A stretch of 64,000 nt of DNA, from the NCBI RefSeq assembly GCF_014695375.1, contig NZ_JACJOG010000035.1, positions 62,001 to 126,000 on the forward strand, given 5' to 3'. Source of the stretch: Coleofasciculus sp. FACHB-T130. Its GTDB lineage: Bacteria; Cyanobacteriota; Cyanobacteriia; Cyanobacteriales; FACHB-T130. The stretch's first letter is position 1, and every line of letters begins with the position of its first letter. The position numbers and the translations under genes were made by a program. This document shows, in pieces, positions 32,476 to 41,330 of this stretch. The notes beneath the pieces were generated by a model, which saw nothing but the letters and a program-made list of their open reading frames with translations, made no database searches and was not told where the DNA came from.

Positions 32476-33768
32476 TCAATATCCATTCAATCCAATGACA
32501 CCTTTGAGCTTAGCATCCTTCCAGTTGGCACCCGTCAGGTTGGCATTCGCTAAGCTAGCTTGACCCAAATCTGTTTGAGTCAAGTTGGCATAACTCAGAT
32601 TAGTATTTCCTAAATTGGCACCCCGGAGATCGGCACTGCTGAAATTGGTGTAACTCAAATTGGCTCCTGTCAAAATAGCATTCGTCAGATTGGCACTTTC
32701 TAGGTTGGTACCCATCATCGACGCACCGCTTAAATTGGCAGACCGCAAATTCGCCCCGCGCAAGTTTACACCGCTGAGATTAGCACCGTTGAGATTGGTA
32801 CTATCCAGATAAGCATCCTGGAGGTTAGCACCCGCTAAATTAGCGTTGGTGAGGTTGGCAAGCGGCAATTTGGCATTGGTTAAATCAGCATCGTTGAATT
32901 TAGCACCCGTCAAATTGGCACGATTGAAACCAGCACCCGTCAAATTGGCACCCGTCAAATTGGCATTTGTGAGCGTAGCACTTTGAAAATTCGCTGCTGT
33001 CAGCGATCCTTTTTGCAGATTGGCACCCGTGAGAATTCCCCCATTCAAGTCAGCATTATTCAAAGAAGCCTGACTCAAATCAGCATTGCTCAAGTTGACA
33101 CTATCCATATTGGCAGTCTCTAACTGGGCATTATTCAACTTGGCACCTGTAAGATTGGCACCGGCTAAGTTAACAATTTGCATCTGAGCATCTTTTAGGT
33201 TTGCCCCGCCTAAATTGGCACCCGAAAGATTCGCTTCGATCAAATTCGCTTGTCCGAGATTTGCACCGACTAACTGAGCAAAATTCAGTTGAGTTTGGGC
33301 TAGCTGGGCACGCTCTAGCTTAGCGCCCGTGAGGTTCGCTGCATATAAGTTTGCCCCCCGCAATTTAGCGTCTGTTAAATCAGCAACAATTTTATTTGCA
33401 GCCACCAATTTTGCCTGTCTCAAGTTCGCCTTTTCCAAATTAGCGGCAGTTAGTTTGGCACCGTTGAGCTGGGCACCCTCTAGCTTAGCGCCCGAAAGGT
33501 CAGCCGCCGTTAAATCCGCACCGTCAAGCTGGGCATTCTTCAAGTCGGCGTTTCTGAGATTAATCCCCCTGAGTTGGGCATCTTTTAGGTCACATCCAGG
33601 GCAAGTTTTCAGCGTCAGTAACTTCTGCAAGTCTTTGGAGTTTGCCGCTTGGGCTGGGGTTGGTAAGCCAAGCGTTAACACTCCGACGGCTGAAGTCGCA
33701 GCTAAACAAACCAAGCCCGCGAAGGCGGGCTTAAGGACAGCAAATTGATTAACGAGTTTTGGGCGCAT
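32476..33768 (-). CDS. Exported pentapeptide-repeat protein, long
   Basis: A 430-residue protein with a signal peptide (FAGLVCLAATSAVGVLTLGLP, cleavage near PAQA) and then LLTLKTCPGCDLKDAQL, the same Cys-x-x-Cys opening as its shorter neighbour. Residues about 60-415 are an almost unbroken run of some 70 A(N/D)LXX pentapeptides with few irregular units, predicting a long rod-like beta-helix in the periplasm or outside the cell. The DNA is correspondingly repetitive (AGATTGGCACC-like units on the plus strand). No second domain is attached. Function unknown. Confidence 0.9.
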   Translation of the reverse strand: MRPKLVNQFAVLKPAFAGLVCLAATSAVGVLTLGLPTPAQAANSKDLQKLLTLKTCPGCDLKDAQLRGINLRNADLKNAQLDGADLTAADLSGAKLEGAQLNGAKLTAANLEKANLRQAKLVAANKIVADLTDAKLRGANLYAANLTGAKLERAQLAQTQLNFAQLVGANLGQANLIEANLSGANLGGANLKDAQMQIVNLAGANLTGAKLNNAQLETANMDSVNLSNADLSQASLNNADLNGGILTGANLQKGSLTAANFQSATLTNANLTGANLTGAGFNRANLTGAKFNDADLTNAKLPLANLTNANLAGANLQDAYLDSTNLNGANLSGVNLRGANLRSANLSGASMMGTNLESANLTNAILTGANLSYTNFSSADLRGANLGNTNLSYANLTQTDLGQASLANANLTGANWKDAKLKGVIGLNGY

Positions 33769-33801
33769 GGGGCAGTTCTTTGAGCCGCGATTAACAACTA
33801 C

Positions 33802-35160
33802 TTAAGAGCCACGATACTGGATGCGGTAAATCCGGTTATTGGCTTCTTCCGTCAGCAGCAAACTCCCATCGGGTAGCACGAGTAACCCCACCGGACGCCC
33901 CCAGGTGGTTGGGACAGAGGGGTCAAGCAGGAACCCAGTGAGAAAGTCTTCATAGTAGCCCTGAGGACGCCCGTTAGAGAAGGGGGCAAAGACAATTTTG
34001 TAGCCGGTGCCTTGGTTACGGTTCCAGGAACCGCGAAAGGCGACAAAAGCGCCATTGCGATATTTTTCTGGAAAGGTATTACCGTCATAAAACTGCAATC
34101 CCAAAGCAGCCGAGTGGGCTTGGAAAAGAACGTCGGGCGTCTTTGTTTTCGCTACCAGGTCGGGACGTTTGCTTTTTCCGTTGACCAGATGACGCGGGTC
34201 AAGGAGATTTGGTGCCAGGTAGGCGTAAGGCCAGCCATAGAATTCTCCCTGTTGGATGCGGGTTAGATAGTCGGGTACCAGGTCGTCGCCCAGTCCGTCT
34301 CGTTCGTTCACGGCGGTATACAGTTCGCCAGTGGTGGGGTGAAAGTCGAGTCCGACTGGGTTGCGTAAACCGTAAGCAAAAGTTTGCTGGTTGGAACCGT
34401 CTAGGTTCATCACCTGTACAGAGGCGCGGGGGATGGGTTCTTCTGAAGCGTTGGATGCCGACCCAACTGAGACGTAGAGCTTTTGCCCATCGGGTGAGGC
34501 AACGACGTTGCGCGTCCAGTGCTGGTTGTAGCCGCCGGGGGTTAAGTTAGCGATTTTTTCGCCGGTTCCGGTGAGTTGTTGTTGTCCTTGCGTGTAGGGA
34601 TACCGCCGGACTTCGCCTGTGTTGCCGAGGAAGAAGTATCGGCCCGCAAAAGTCATGCCAAAGGGGATATTTACCCCATTTTGGGAACTGGCAAAGGTTT
34701 GGCGGACATCAGCGACGCCATCGCCGTTAGTGTCGCGCAGCAAGCGAATCTGGTTTTGTCGCGTTTCGGTCACTAACACGTCACCGTTCGGGGTGAGTGC
34801 CAGCCAGCGGGGTGCATCTAATCCATCGGCAAAAACGTTGACGACGAAACCAGCCGGGACGCGCAGGGTGGGGTTTTGCGGGATAGGCACCACGTTGGGC
34901 GAGTTGGAGGCACTGTCGCTGGCGTAGGGTTTAGGTAAGTTATCGAGGGTGATGCGAATCGGTTGGGGTGTGAGTGGTTCGGTTCGCACCACGTTGTTGG
35001 TTTGCGTCGCTTGGGAAAGCTGTTGGTTCGGCTGTGCCGGAGTTTCTGTCGGCTGTTCGGTTGGTTGAGTTGTCTGGGGGTCGAGAGAGGCCTGAGTCGA
35101 GTCACAGGCGGCTACTGTAGTCAGGATGAGCAGCAGCAGCAAGAAACGTATCGATTTCAT
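33802..35160 (-). CDS. PQQ-type sugar (sorbosone) dehydrogenase family lipoprotein
   Basis: A 452-residue lipoprotein from ATG 35160, chosen because it gives a compact signal peptide (KSIRFLLLLLILTTVAAC) with a lipobox Cys; an ATG at 35196 adds 12 residues before it. After a Gln/Thr/Pro-rich linker (residues 24-80) comes a beta-propeller: VNVFADGLDAPRWLALTPNGDVLVTE, YVSVGSASN, YGLRNPVGLDFHPTTGELY, and a C-terminal RPVGLLVLPDGSLLLTEEANNRIYRI. This is the pattern of soluble glucose/sorbosone dehydrogenases that use PQQ in the periplasm. Whether PQQ is made by the host is unknown, so the enzyme may bind another ligand. Confidence 0.87.
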   Translation of the reverse strand: MKSIRFLLLLLILTTVAACDSTQASLDPQTTQPTEQPTETPAQPNQQLSQATQTNNVVRTEPLTPQPIRITLDNLPKPYASDSASNSPNVVPIPQNPTLRVPAGFVVNVFADGLDAPRWLALTPNGDVLVTETRQNQIRLLRDTNGDGVADVRQTFASSQNGVNIPFGMTFAGRYFFLGNTGEVRRYPYTQGQQQLTGTGEKIANLTPGGYNQHWTRNVVASPDGQKLYVSVGSASNASEEPIPRASVQVMNLDGSNQQTFAYGLRNPVGLDFHPTTGELYTAVNERDGLGDDLVPDYLTRIQQGEFYGWPYAYLAPNLLDPRHLVNGKSKRPDLVAKTKTPDVLFQAHSAALGLQFYDGNTFPEKYRNGAFVAFRGSWNRNQGTGYKIVFAPFSNGRPQGYYEDFLTGFLLDPSVPTTWGRPVGLLVLPDGSLLLTEEANNRIYRIQYRGS

Positions 35161-35327
35161 GTCAAAAGGTGGGAACTCTAATTCCAGGGTAGTCATTGAA
35201 GACTAGAGTGCGATCGCGCTCATGCGAAGCGAGGCGTTAGCCTAGCGCAGAAAAAGTCAGTTCGCACTCTTCGTTTCAGATCGAGTATTTAGTTAGCCGC
35301 TGCTCACCCTACACCTGTTCCTAAATA

Positions 35328-36413
35328 TTATTTCTTGAAGTAATTATTCATCAATTTTTTAGATTCCTGCTCCAATTGTTCGATTAAAGTCTGTTGACTT
35401 TTCTCAGGTAAGGTTTTAAAAATGCTTTCGTAAGATTCGTTAAATGTTTCTATTACATCATTCACAAATAATTGAAAAACTTTGTCTATTGCTTTTGGGT
35501 CTTTACCAGAAACCCGGCCTACTTTTGATAGAGTATTCATCAATCTATTTTCTGTAACCAATGCAAGCATCGCCTCATGGAGCCATTTTTCATCACTCAA
35601 ATAGTGAGAAGATGTTGCTAATTTTTGGTCGCCCCACTTTTCTGCCTGATGGAATCGGCTCTCTTCAGCGAATTTTGGAATTTTTCTCTTCAAAACCGGC
35701 CTAATTCTTCCCTTGGAAGTATCTATATAGATCGACTTTACAGGTTTAATGACAATCCCTTCCGCCTGATTGCTAAACGGCAATTTGGGTAAACCTAATA
35801 AGGCAGGAATGGTAGAATCAAACTCTATCTTCTGTGCAAGCGCTTGTTCGTATTTTCCAATAAATAGCGGTTTGGCAGCCAGCATTTCTACTTGCTGAAA
35901 TAATTTTAGAGCTTCGTCATAATCTATATAATCCCGTTGGGCAGCTTTGCTATTCTCTTCAACAGCAATATCAAAAGCACAAAACTCAATTTTAGGTGAA
36001 TAATAGATTCCTGTTTGGACAGCCTGAACACTAGGAACAGTCACTACGTCAGGATGGGGATATTCTCCGCCAAACAATTCCCCATACACAGAAACTCTAA
36101 ACGTTTGCGGACGTTCCAACTGGATAATTTTGAATATATCTTTGGCTTGTTGGGCTAATTTATATCTAAGCGTTTGATATCCAAAAAAGTCTTCGTCTGG
36201 CTGCAATAATTCTTTTCTCTTGGCAAAGCGAACGTCTGAGCCGTCTGCGATTATACAGAAATTCGCCCCGTGAATCTTTTCAGTTACGGCCCAATTCGTT
36301 TTCTTGAAAATGCGATAATCTGATTCTGTCAAATTCCAATTATTCCAGCTTTCCGGTATTTTTTCATAGCTGATATGCGTGCAGCCGGTGAAGTTGCTTT
36401 CTTGTTTGTCCAT
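35328..36413 (-). CDS. Rnl2-type RNA ligase family protein
   Basis: A 361-residue nucleotidyltransferase. Motif I is TEKIHGANF with Lys46 as the adenylated residue; further motifs are VYGELFGGEYPH, FCAFDI (motif IIIa), AEGIVIKP (motif IV) and RPVLKRK (motif V). The KIHGANF form is typical of T4 Rnl2-like ligases, which seal 3'-OH/5'-PO4 nicks in double-stranded RNA. Residues 245-361 form a helical C-terminal domain that is not part of the catalytic core. Base composition is AT-richer than the neighbouring sugar dehydrogenase gene, which hints at transfer. Nearby STAND ATPase genes make an RNA-repair or defence role conceivable. Confidence 0.85.
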   Translation of the reverse strand: MDKQESNFTGCTHISYEKIPESWNNWNLTESDYRIFKKTNWAVTEKIHGANFCIIADGSDVRFAKRKELLQPDEDFFGYQTLRYKLAQQAKDIFKIIQLERPQTFRVSVYGELFGGEYPHPDVVTVPSVQAVQTGIYYSPKIEFCAFDIAVEENSKAAQRDYIDYDEALKLFQQVEMLAAKPLFIGKYEQALAQKIEFDSTIPALLGLPKLPFSNQAEGIVIKPVKSIYIDTSKGRIRPVLKRKIPKFAEESRFHQAEKWGDQKLATSSHYLSDEKWLHEAMLALVTENRLMNTLSKVGRVSGKDPKAIDKVFQLFVNDVIETFNESYESIFKTLPEKSQQTLIEQLEQESKKLMNNYFKK

Positions 36414-36626
36414 CGGTTTTATTTTTTTGGAAAGAAGCTGAGAGAATGCGATCGCGTAGCTGGTTGAGGGATGCGATCGCGCTTGAGCCGCTTGTGGGTT
36501 GAGTGCCTATGTAATTCAGATCACTCGAAAGGCTGAGAATTTTCACACGTTACTCATCTAAGCGATCGCTCGGCGAGACGCAAAGGAGTGAGATATTAAA
36601 TATCGTAGAGTTGACGCCCAACAACC

Positions 36627-36845
36627 ATGCTTCCCCAAATCCAACTGCTCCCCGGTGCTATCTCTGAAATCCTAGCCTCTGTTAGCGAAACTGGTATTCT
36701 GACTCTGGCTGACCGTTATGGACTGATGGCAGCCGCTCTGGATGAGTCCTTGGATGAGGAAGAAAGAGGTTGCGTCAACAGACTGCTGCGTTCTGTCCTC
36801 AAAGGACGGGTAACAGTAGTGGCTGACCTCTCCGCTGCCGCTTAA
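36627..36845 (+). CDS. Small conserved-looking protein of 72 residues
   Basis: A 72-residue protein: LLPGAISEILASVSETGILTLADRYGLMAAAL, then an acidic turn DESLDEEERGCVNRLLRSVLKGRVTVV. Helical throughout, no signal peptide or membrane segment. The composition is regular and protein-like, and the gene stands alone in a spacer with HIP1 sites on both sides. Similar small proteins are common in cyanobacteria but I cannot name a family. No clear ribosome site is seen. Confidence 0.6.
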   Translation: MLPQIQLLPGAISEILASVSETGILTLADRYGLMAAALDESLDEEERGCVNRLLRSVLKGRVTVVADLSAAA

Positions 36846-37066
36846 TCTCAAAGTCAGAAAGTGTGCATTGCTGCCAGGACAATGGGCGTTGAACTCAGCA
36901 GCGATCGCATTTTAAAATTTTGAGCCAAAATCGCAACTAGATGAAGCTTCAAGCTTATCAAGAGCGATCGCGTCTTTAGTCTCGGTTTAGGAGATGCGAT
37001 CGCTATCATAGTTTCCTATTTATTATTGACAAATAACTTAAGGAGGTTGAGAGTGCCTGATTATCA

Positions 37067-39529
37067 TCAGTCTTCTTCAGCTTCGAGCCAGCTTTGAATT
37101 GTTTCACTGGAAATACCTGCAAGCGAGTGATTCAATATTGCTTTCAGTGTTTCCATACCACCTAGTTTTATTACTCTGAGCAGCTTACCTTTGAGGGTAG
37201 AATTCTGCTGAATTTCCTGAGATAGAAGCAACAGTCGGTCATCTGCGCTCTGAGCAGAGTATTCCTCAGACAGTTGATTCAGTAATAATTTAATCTCTGC
37301 TGTTGCTTCAATTATGAATATCTCTTTGTCTGTGAGACGGAGAACTCTTTGGAGTTTTTTTAACTCTTTGCGGCTAGATTTATTGAATAGGGATTCATAC
37401 TTTATTGATTCATTAAACGCTTCGGAATACTCCCAAAGTTTTCGTCTATTATCTTCATAAGGTTTTAGAATTTCCCGTTCAATCTCGTTAGCTTCTTCAG
37501 GCCGCAATTCTAGCTGATTACGCATTACGTTCAGAATTCTGCGACCAATTGGAGAGATAGTTCCATCACTAACAAAACTTTTAACTTCTTGACGGTAGCT
37601 GCTCTTAGAATTTTCCAGAGCAGCTTCTAATTGTGGTATAAATTGCTTCCTAATTTTCCTAACATCTTCTTCTTTAAGTCTTAATGTTGCCTGTAAATTA
37701 TCTAATAAAGTGCGAGTAGATGACGATAGCGAATTTTCTTGGTGAGTTAATTTTAGTAAAAAGTCTCGGTATTCTTCTAGATTTCGTTGGTATTGTGTCC
37801 AAGCATTAATTTGTGCTTCAATTACTACTTTCTGTTCATCGTTGAGTTTTACTACGTTATATAAATGTTGTATAAAGGAAATATCATTTATTTTAGAGAC
37901 ATACTTAGGGCGTAGCTCTTCAACTAAAAGCCGCAAAGACTGATTATTTTGAAGGAGTAATGACTGAGCGAATTGCTCTCTTGCCAACTCAAACTTTCCT
38001 TGCAGTATTAAGTTTTTTGCATATACTAATAGAGACTGTAAAAATCCCTCTTTAGTACGTATCGGGTCAACTTTGTAAGCTCGCTTGAAAAGTTCCACAG
38101 CCTTGTCAAACTCCTGGACATCTAAGTATGCCTCTGCCAAATCGAATAAAGCGCTAAAGTGGTTAGGATTGGCTGTTAAAACTTGCTTATAGAGTTTGAT
38201 GGCATTTAGTGTGTCACCTCGCTGACGCATTAGAGGTGCTAGTTTGTAGAGGCGATGAGCTTCTGGGTCAAGGTTCTCTAGTTCAAATATTTCTCGTCGT
38301 AGGGAGTACCGCTTTACTAACCAACGACGAACCAATTCAACTGTTACTTTGTAAGTATTAAGTTTCAGCGGTAGCGGATTTCCGGCAAGCCCTAAGTGTT
38401 GTAAAAAATTCCATTCGAGCAATTGCTCCTCTGCTTTACGCAATGGTTCTGTTAAGATAACCCCAAACTGCTTTAACAGATTTAAGGCTTCTCCTTCAAC
38501 AACACCAACTTCTAAAGTTCCTCCAAACTGCTTTAACAGGTTTAAAGCTTCTCCTTCAACAACACCACCTTCTGGAGTTCCATCTTTTGTAGAACTGGCA
38601 ACATGCTCCTGCTGAGCTTCTGCTACTGCTGAGAAAAACACCCGCTCAGGAATAGGCAACCCATCCCGAAACCATGCCAGTCCACCTTCACCAATTTCAA
38701 TCGCCTTGTTTACAATGCTCTCTACATCTGCTCGAGTCACCTGCCAACGCTGTTCCTCCCTGGCATTTGCGAAAAGAGCAAAGCAAATTACTTGCGTAAA
38801 ATAAGGATGCCCGGCTGAGAGTTCTAAAATTGCATCGATCACCTCAGAGTTGTATTCCAGCACATCCTTAGCAGGTTCGATAATTAGCCGTTCTGCACCG
38901 CGCCTGTCTAGCAGACTAATTTCCTGCCTGGGTGCTTCCCTAAACAAACCCAGTAGAGTTGGCATATCGGTCAGTCGCCGTCCTACAACTGGGATGATAA
39001 ACAGTTCCGGTTGCTGATAAACGATGGATTGTAAATAGGGGAAAAAGTGATTAGCCGCTGTATCGGGGTTACAGTCGCCTAAAACATCGAATTCATCCAA
39101 CAGAAGTACAAGATTCTTACCGCCGAGAACCTGATAAATTTGGGGCAAGAAATCATCAGCAAAGACCTGTGACTGTTTTTCCAGTTCGGATTTTGTAGGC
39201 AGAGTTGCCTTGTCTTTGGGCAATCCTAGGTGATCGATAATGTCTCTAGCAAGTTCGTGTAGAACTTCACTCAGTGGTTTCTGGCTTTTACCTTCAAGTG
39301 AAAGGGAAACAAAGACGAACTTTTCTAGATGGACAAAGTTAGGAATTTGGCACAGTACAGATGACTTACCAATGCGGCGCTGACCATGTAAGAGAATGAC
39401 TTTAGCGCTTTTGTTGAGATTGTCTTGAATAAACTGGAAAAGCTCCTCCCGCCCAAAGAAGTATTCTGGTTCGTAGATTGGGCGACCAATAATATAAGGA
39501 TTCTCCTTCCAATCTTCTGAAGTAGCCAT
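37067..39529 (-). CDS. STAND/AAA-type ATPase with TPR and helical repeat C-terminus
   Basis: An 820-residue signalling ATPase. N-terminal NTPase: PYIIGRPIYEPEYFFGRE, Walker A GQRRIGKSS with Lys55, Walker B LVLLLDEFDVLG, and the GHPYFTQVICF segment of the family. A winged-helix part (residues 280-410) contains a 20-residue tandem duplication (VVEGEALNLLKQFG twice). TPR-like helices follow (residues 435-510, with ANPNHFSALFDLAEAYLDVQEFDKA). Residues 590-760 hold three copies of a roughly 30-residue helical unit ending in L.L...E...IE, as seen in cyanobacterial kinases and STAND proteins. STAND proteins act as switches in stress or conflict responses. A second, broken ATPase gene lies just upstream on the same strand. 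Confidence 0.87.
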   Translation of the reverse strand: MATSEDWKENPYIIGRPIYEPEYFFGREELFQFIQDNLNKSAKVILLHGQRRIGKSSVLCQIPNFVHLEKFVFVSLSLEGKSQKPLSEVLHELARDIIDHLGLPKDKATLPTKSELEKQSQVFADDFLPQIYQVLGGKNLVLLLDEFDVLGDCNPDTAANHFFPYLQSIVYQQPELFIIPVVGRRLTDMPTLLGLFREAPRQEISLLDRRGAERLIIEPAKDVLEYNSEVIDAILELSAGHPYFTQVICFALFANAREEQRWQVTRADVESIVNKAIEIGEGGLAWFRDGLPIPERVFFSAVAEAQQEHVASSTKDGTPEGGVVEGEALNLLKQFGGTLEVGVVEGEALNLLKQFGVILTEPLRKAEEQLLEWNFLQHLGLAGNPLPLKLNTYKVTVELVRRWLVKRYSLRREIFELENLDPEAHRLYKLAPLMRQRGDTLNAIKLYKQVLTANPNHFSALFDLAEAYLDVQEFDKAVELFKRAYKVDPIRTKEGFLQSLLVYAKNLILQGKFELAREQFAQSLLLQNNQSLRLLVEELRPKYVSKINDISFIQHLYNVVKLNDEQKVVIEAQINAWTQYQRNLEEYRDFLLKLTHQENSLSSSTRTLLDNLQATLRLKEEDVRKIRKQFIPQLEAALENSKSSYRQEVKSFVSDGTISPIGRRILNVMRNQLELRPEEANEIEREILKPYEDNRRKLWEYSEAFNESIKYESLFNKSSRKELKKLQRVLRLTDKEIFIIEATAEIKLLLNQLSEEYSAQSADDRLLLLSQEIQQNSTLKGKLLRVIKLGGMETLKAILNHSLAGISSETIQSWLEAEED
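38461..38580 (-). repeat. Two-copy 60-bp tandem duplication inside the STAND gene
   Basis: 38461-38520 and 38521-38580 are about 90% identical. The 60-base unit keeps the frame and encodes EGEALNLLKQFG-containing 20-residue blocks, so the gene remains open. Confidence 0.9.
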
Positions 39530-39653
39530 TCTCGATCAACTTCTCCCTTGTAGAATTCTATTCTTCCTCAGCAGAAGGGCATTACTGCGAACGCTCAATT
39601 TAAAAAACTCAGCCAAAAATTGACAAAAGTTCAAGGCAGTTTTAAGTTGCTTC

Positions 39654-40924
39654 TCAAGAAGTAGCCTTTAAAGTACCCACTATCCATTCAATCAATGACT
39701 TGGCTGCTTCTCTAGACTGCCATACTTGTTGGATCACCTTTTTAACTCGCTGTGCTTGCTCACGGCTCATCAGCTTAAGAAACACCTTCTCTCGGTTCTG
39801 AAGTTCTACGTTATCGCTGTTCTCAATTTCCCGAATCACCCACCACTCCATCATAGAAGAAGCAAAAGAATAGACCTTTTTTTCTTGCTGTACGGTGTGC
39901 TTAACCATCCCTCTCTCTTCTAGATCAATCAGCTCTCGACTCCGCTGGCTGAGAATTAAGTCAATATCAACCAGAGCGTACTGTTCTTTTCTATTTAAAC
40001 GACCTTCCAAAGGGCATAGAGCAATCAGCATCAAAAGGAGTTGTTCTACCTCAGTTGACCACTTCCATGCATTATGGAAGAACTGCTCACTCCGGCTTTG
40101 AAAATCCCTTGTAAATGCCTCAAGGTCTGGTGTTTGTTAGCAGCAAGAGTGTCATACAACAAATATCCTGCAATTTGAAGCAGAGCAGGATGTCCACCAG
40201 TAATCTCTAAAACCCCTTTTCTTAGAGTGGGTGTAATAGGCAGGACAAACAGAGAATTAATCTCGTTGTTAGAAAATGGTCTAAGTGGTAGAAAGAGATA
40301 GTGGTTGTACCACGGAGAGCCGCCTGGAGGAAGTTTAGGCCCCAGTTCATTTAAACGCCGGAATGACATCACAATAGTTGACAGGTATCGACCTTCCTGA
40401 CTGTGAACTGCCAAATCCCGAAACTCGCTTAAGAAGGTTAGCATCTCCGCTTCTGTGTACTGATCGTTGGGATAGAGAGCCACATCATAGTCGTCTAGCA
40501 ACAGTAACAAGAATTGGTTCTGCTGCCCAATTTGCCGCAATACCCGACGTAAATCTCCCTTATCTACTGTTTCCTTTTGCAACAACTGCTCAATAGCAGT
40601 CTGTAAGGAGCCATTATCCTCTGCCTGCTCTTTCAATAGGCTAAGTACCTCTCTCCAAAAGAAAGAAGGCTTAAAAGGATAGATCCCGGAACAGTTGAGA
40701 TAAACAATAAATGCTTTTGATGGCTTAAGTCCTTGCATCTGCCAAGCTTGAGGCGAAGCTAAATACTGTAATAGAGAGGACTTGCCAATGCCTGTGCTGC
40801 CATAAAACGCCGCGTGACCACACTTGGAAATCTGATCAAATGCAATTTTGACTTCAGAGGTGCGTCCTATAAAGGATTCTAAAGGAACGCGACCTCCAAC
40901 AAAAAAAGGGTTTTGCGATACCAT
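39654..40924 (-). pseudogene. Second STAND/AAA ATPase, broken by a one-base frameshift
   Basis: The N-terminal ORF (40924 down to 40046) has FFVGGRVPLESFIGRTSEV, Walker A GSTGIGKSS with Lys48 and Walker B LLLLLDDYD, up to GHPALLQIAGYLLYDTL. It then runs into nonsense. In the neighbouring frame the text continues sensibly: TPDLEAFTRDFQSR and QFFHNAWKWSTEVEQLLL, joining directly to LIALCPLEGRLNRKEQYAL and a winged-helix end at 39654. The break is at about 40129-40140 (TGTTTGTTAG on the plus strand), where one added base would restore a protein of about 423 residues. No X-XXY-YYZ slip site is present, so this is a mutation or a sequencing error rather than programmed frameshifting. Confidence 0.8.
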
Positions 40925-41042
40925 CGTGACTTGACTTGCCTAGAGAAATTTGGGAAAGGAGCCTGCTTTGTCTATAAGCAGAGTTTATCTGATTGAGATT
41001 AGGGCGCTCGCTTCATCACACCAAGCCACTTCATCTCTATAT

Positions 41043-41330
41043 ATGCCCTCGACTATTCATCCTGTACTTGCTTATAACGAGAGTTTAATCCCAGGCACCT
41101 CTTTGTCGGATAGAGTTGAGCTAGCGAAGCGGGAAAACCTGGCGTTAGAAGTAGCTAACACGGGGAATTTTCCAGTTGAACTGTATCGGCAATATCAAGT
41201 TAGCACTGTGCAAGCTTACGCGATGCATGAGTTTCATCCACTGCACTGCGATCGCTACCAACTTCAAGAAGCTTTGGCGTCCAAGCAACTGCTTCACCGA
41301 CTCGCGCTTGGCTTAACCCACCGAAACTGA
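41043..41330 (+). pseudogene. Truncated sugar-phosphate isomerase/epimerase remnant
   Basis: From ATG 41043 the frame reads HPVLAYNESLIPGTSLSDRVELAKRENL, LEVANTGNFPVELY and VQAYAMHEFHPLH, which resembles the first strands of xylose-isomerase-like TIM-barrel enzymes. It stops after about 95 residues, far short of the usual 270-300, and its tail runs into the 3' end of the convergent CpcT/CpeT-like gene. The rest of the barrel is missing. It is therefore probably a remnant left by deletion or insertion of the neighbouring gene. Confidence 0.5.

Noticed and set aside
32476-33768. Regular short DNA repeats that look CRISPR-like on first view
   Set aside because: They are the codons of pentapeptide repeats in an open frame; there are no spacers of constant length or cas genes.
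40129-40140. Programmed ribosomal frameshift in the second ATPase gene
   Set aside because: No X-XXY-YYZ slippery heptamer or clear downstream pseudoknot is seen; mutation or sequencing error is simpler.
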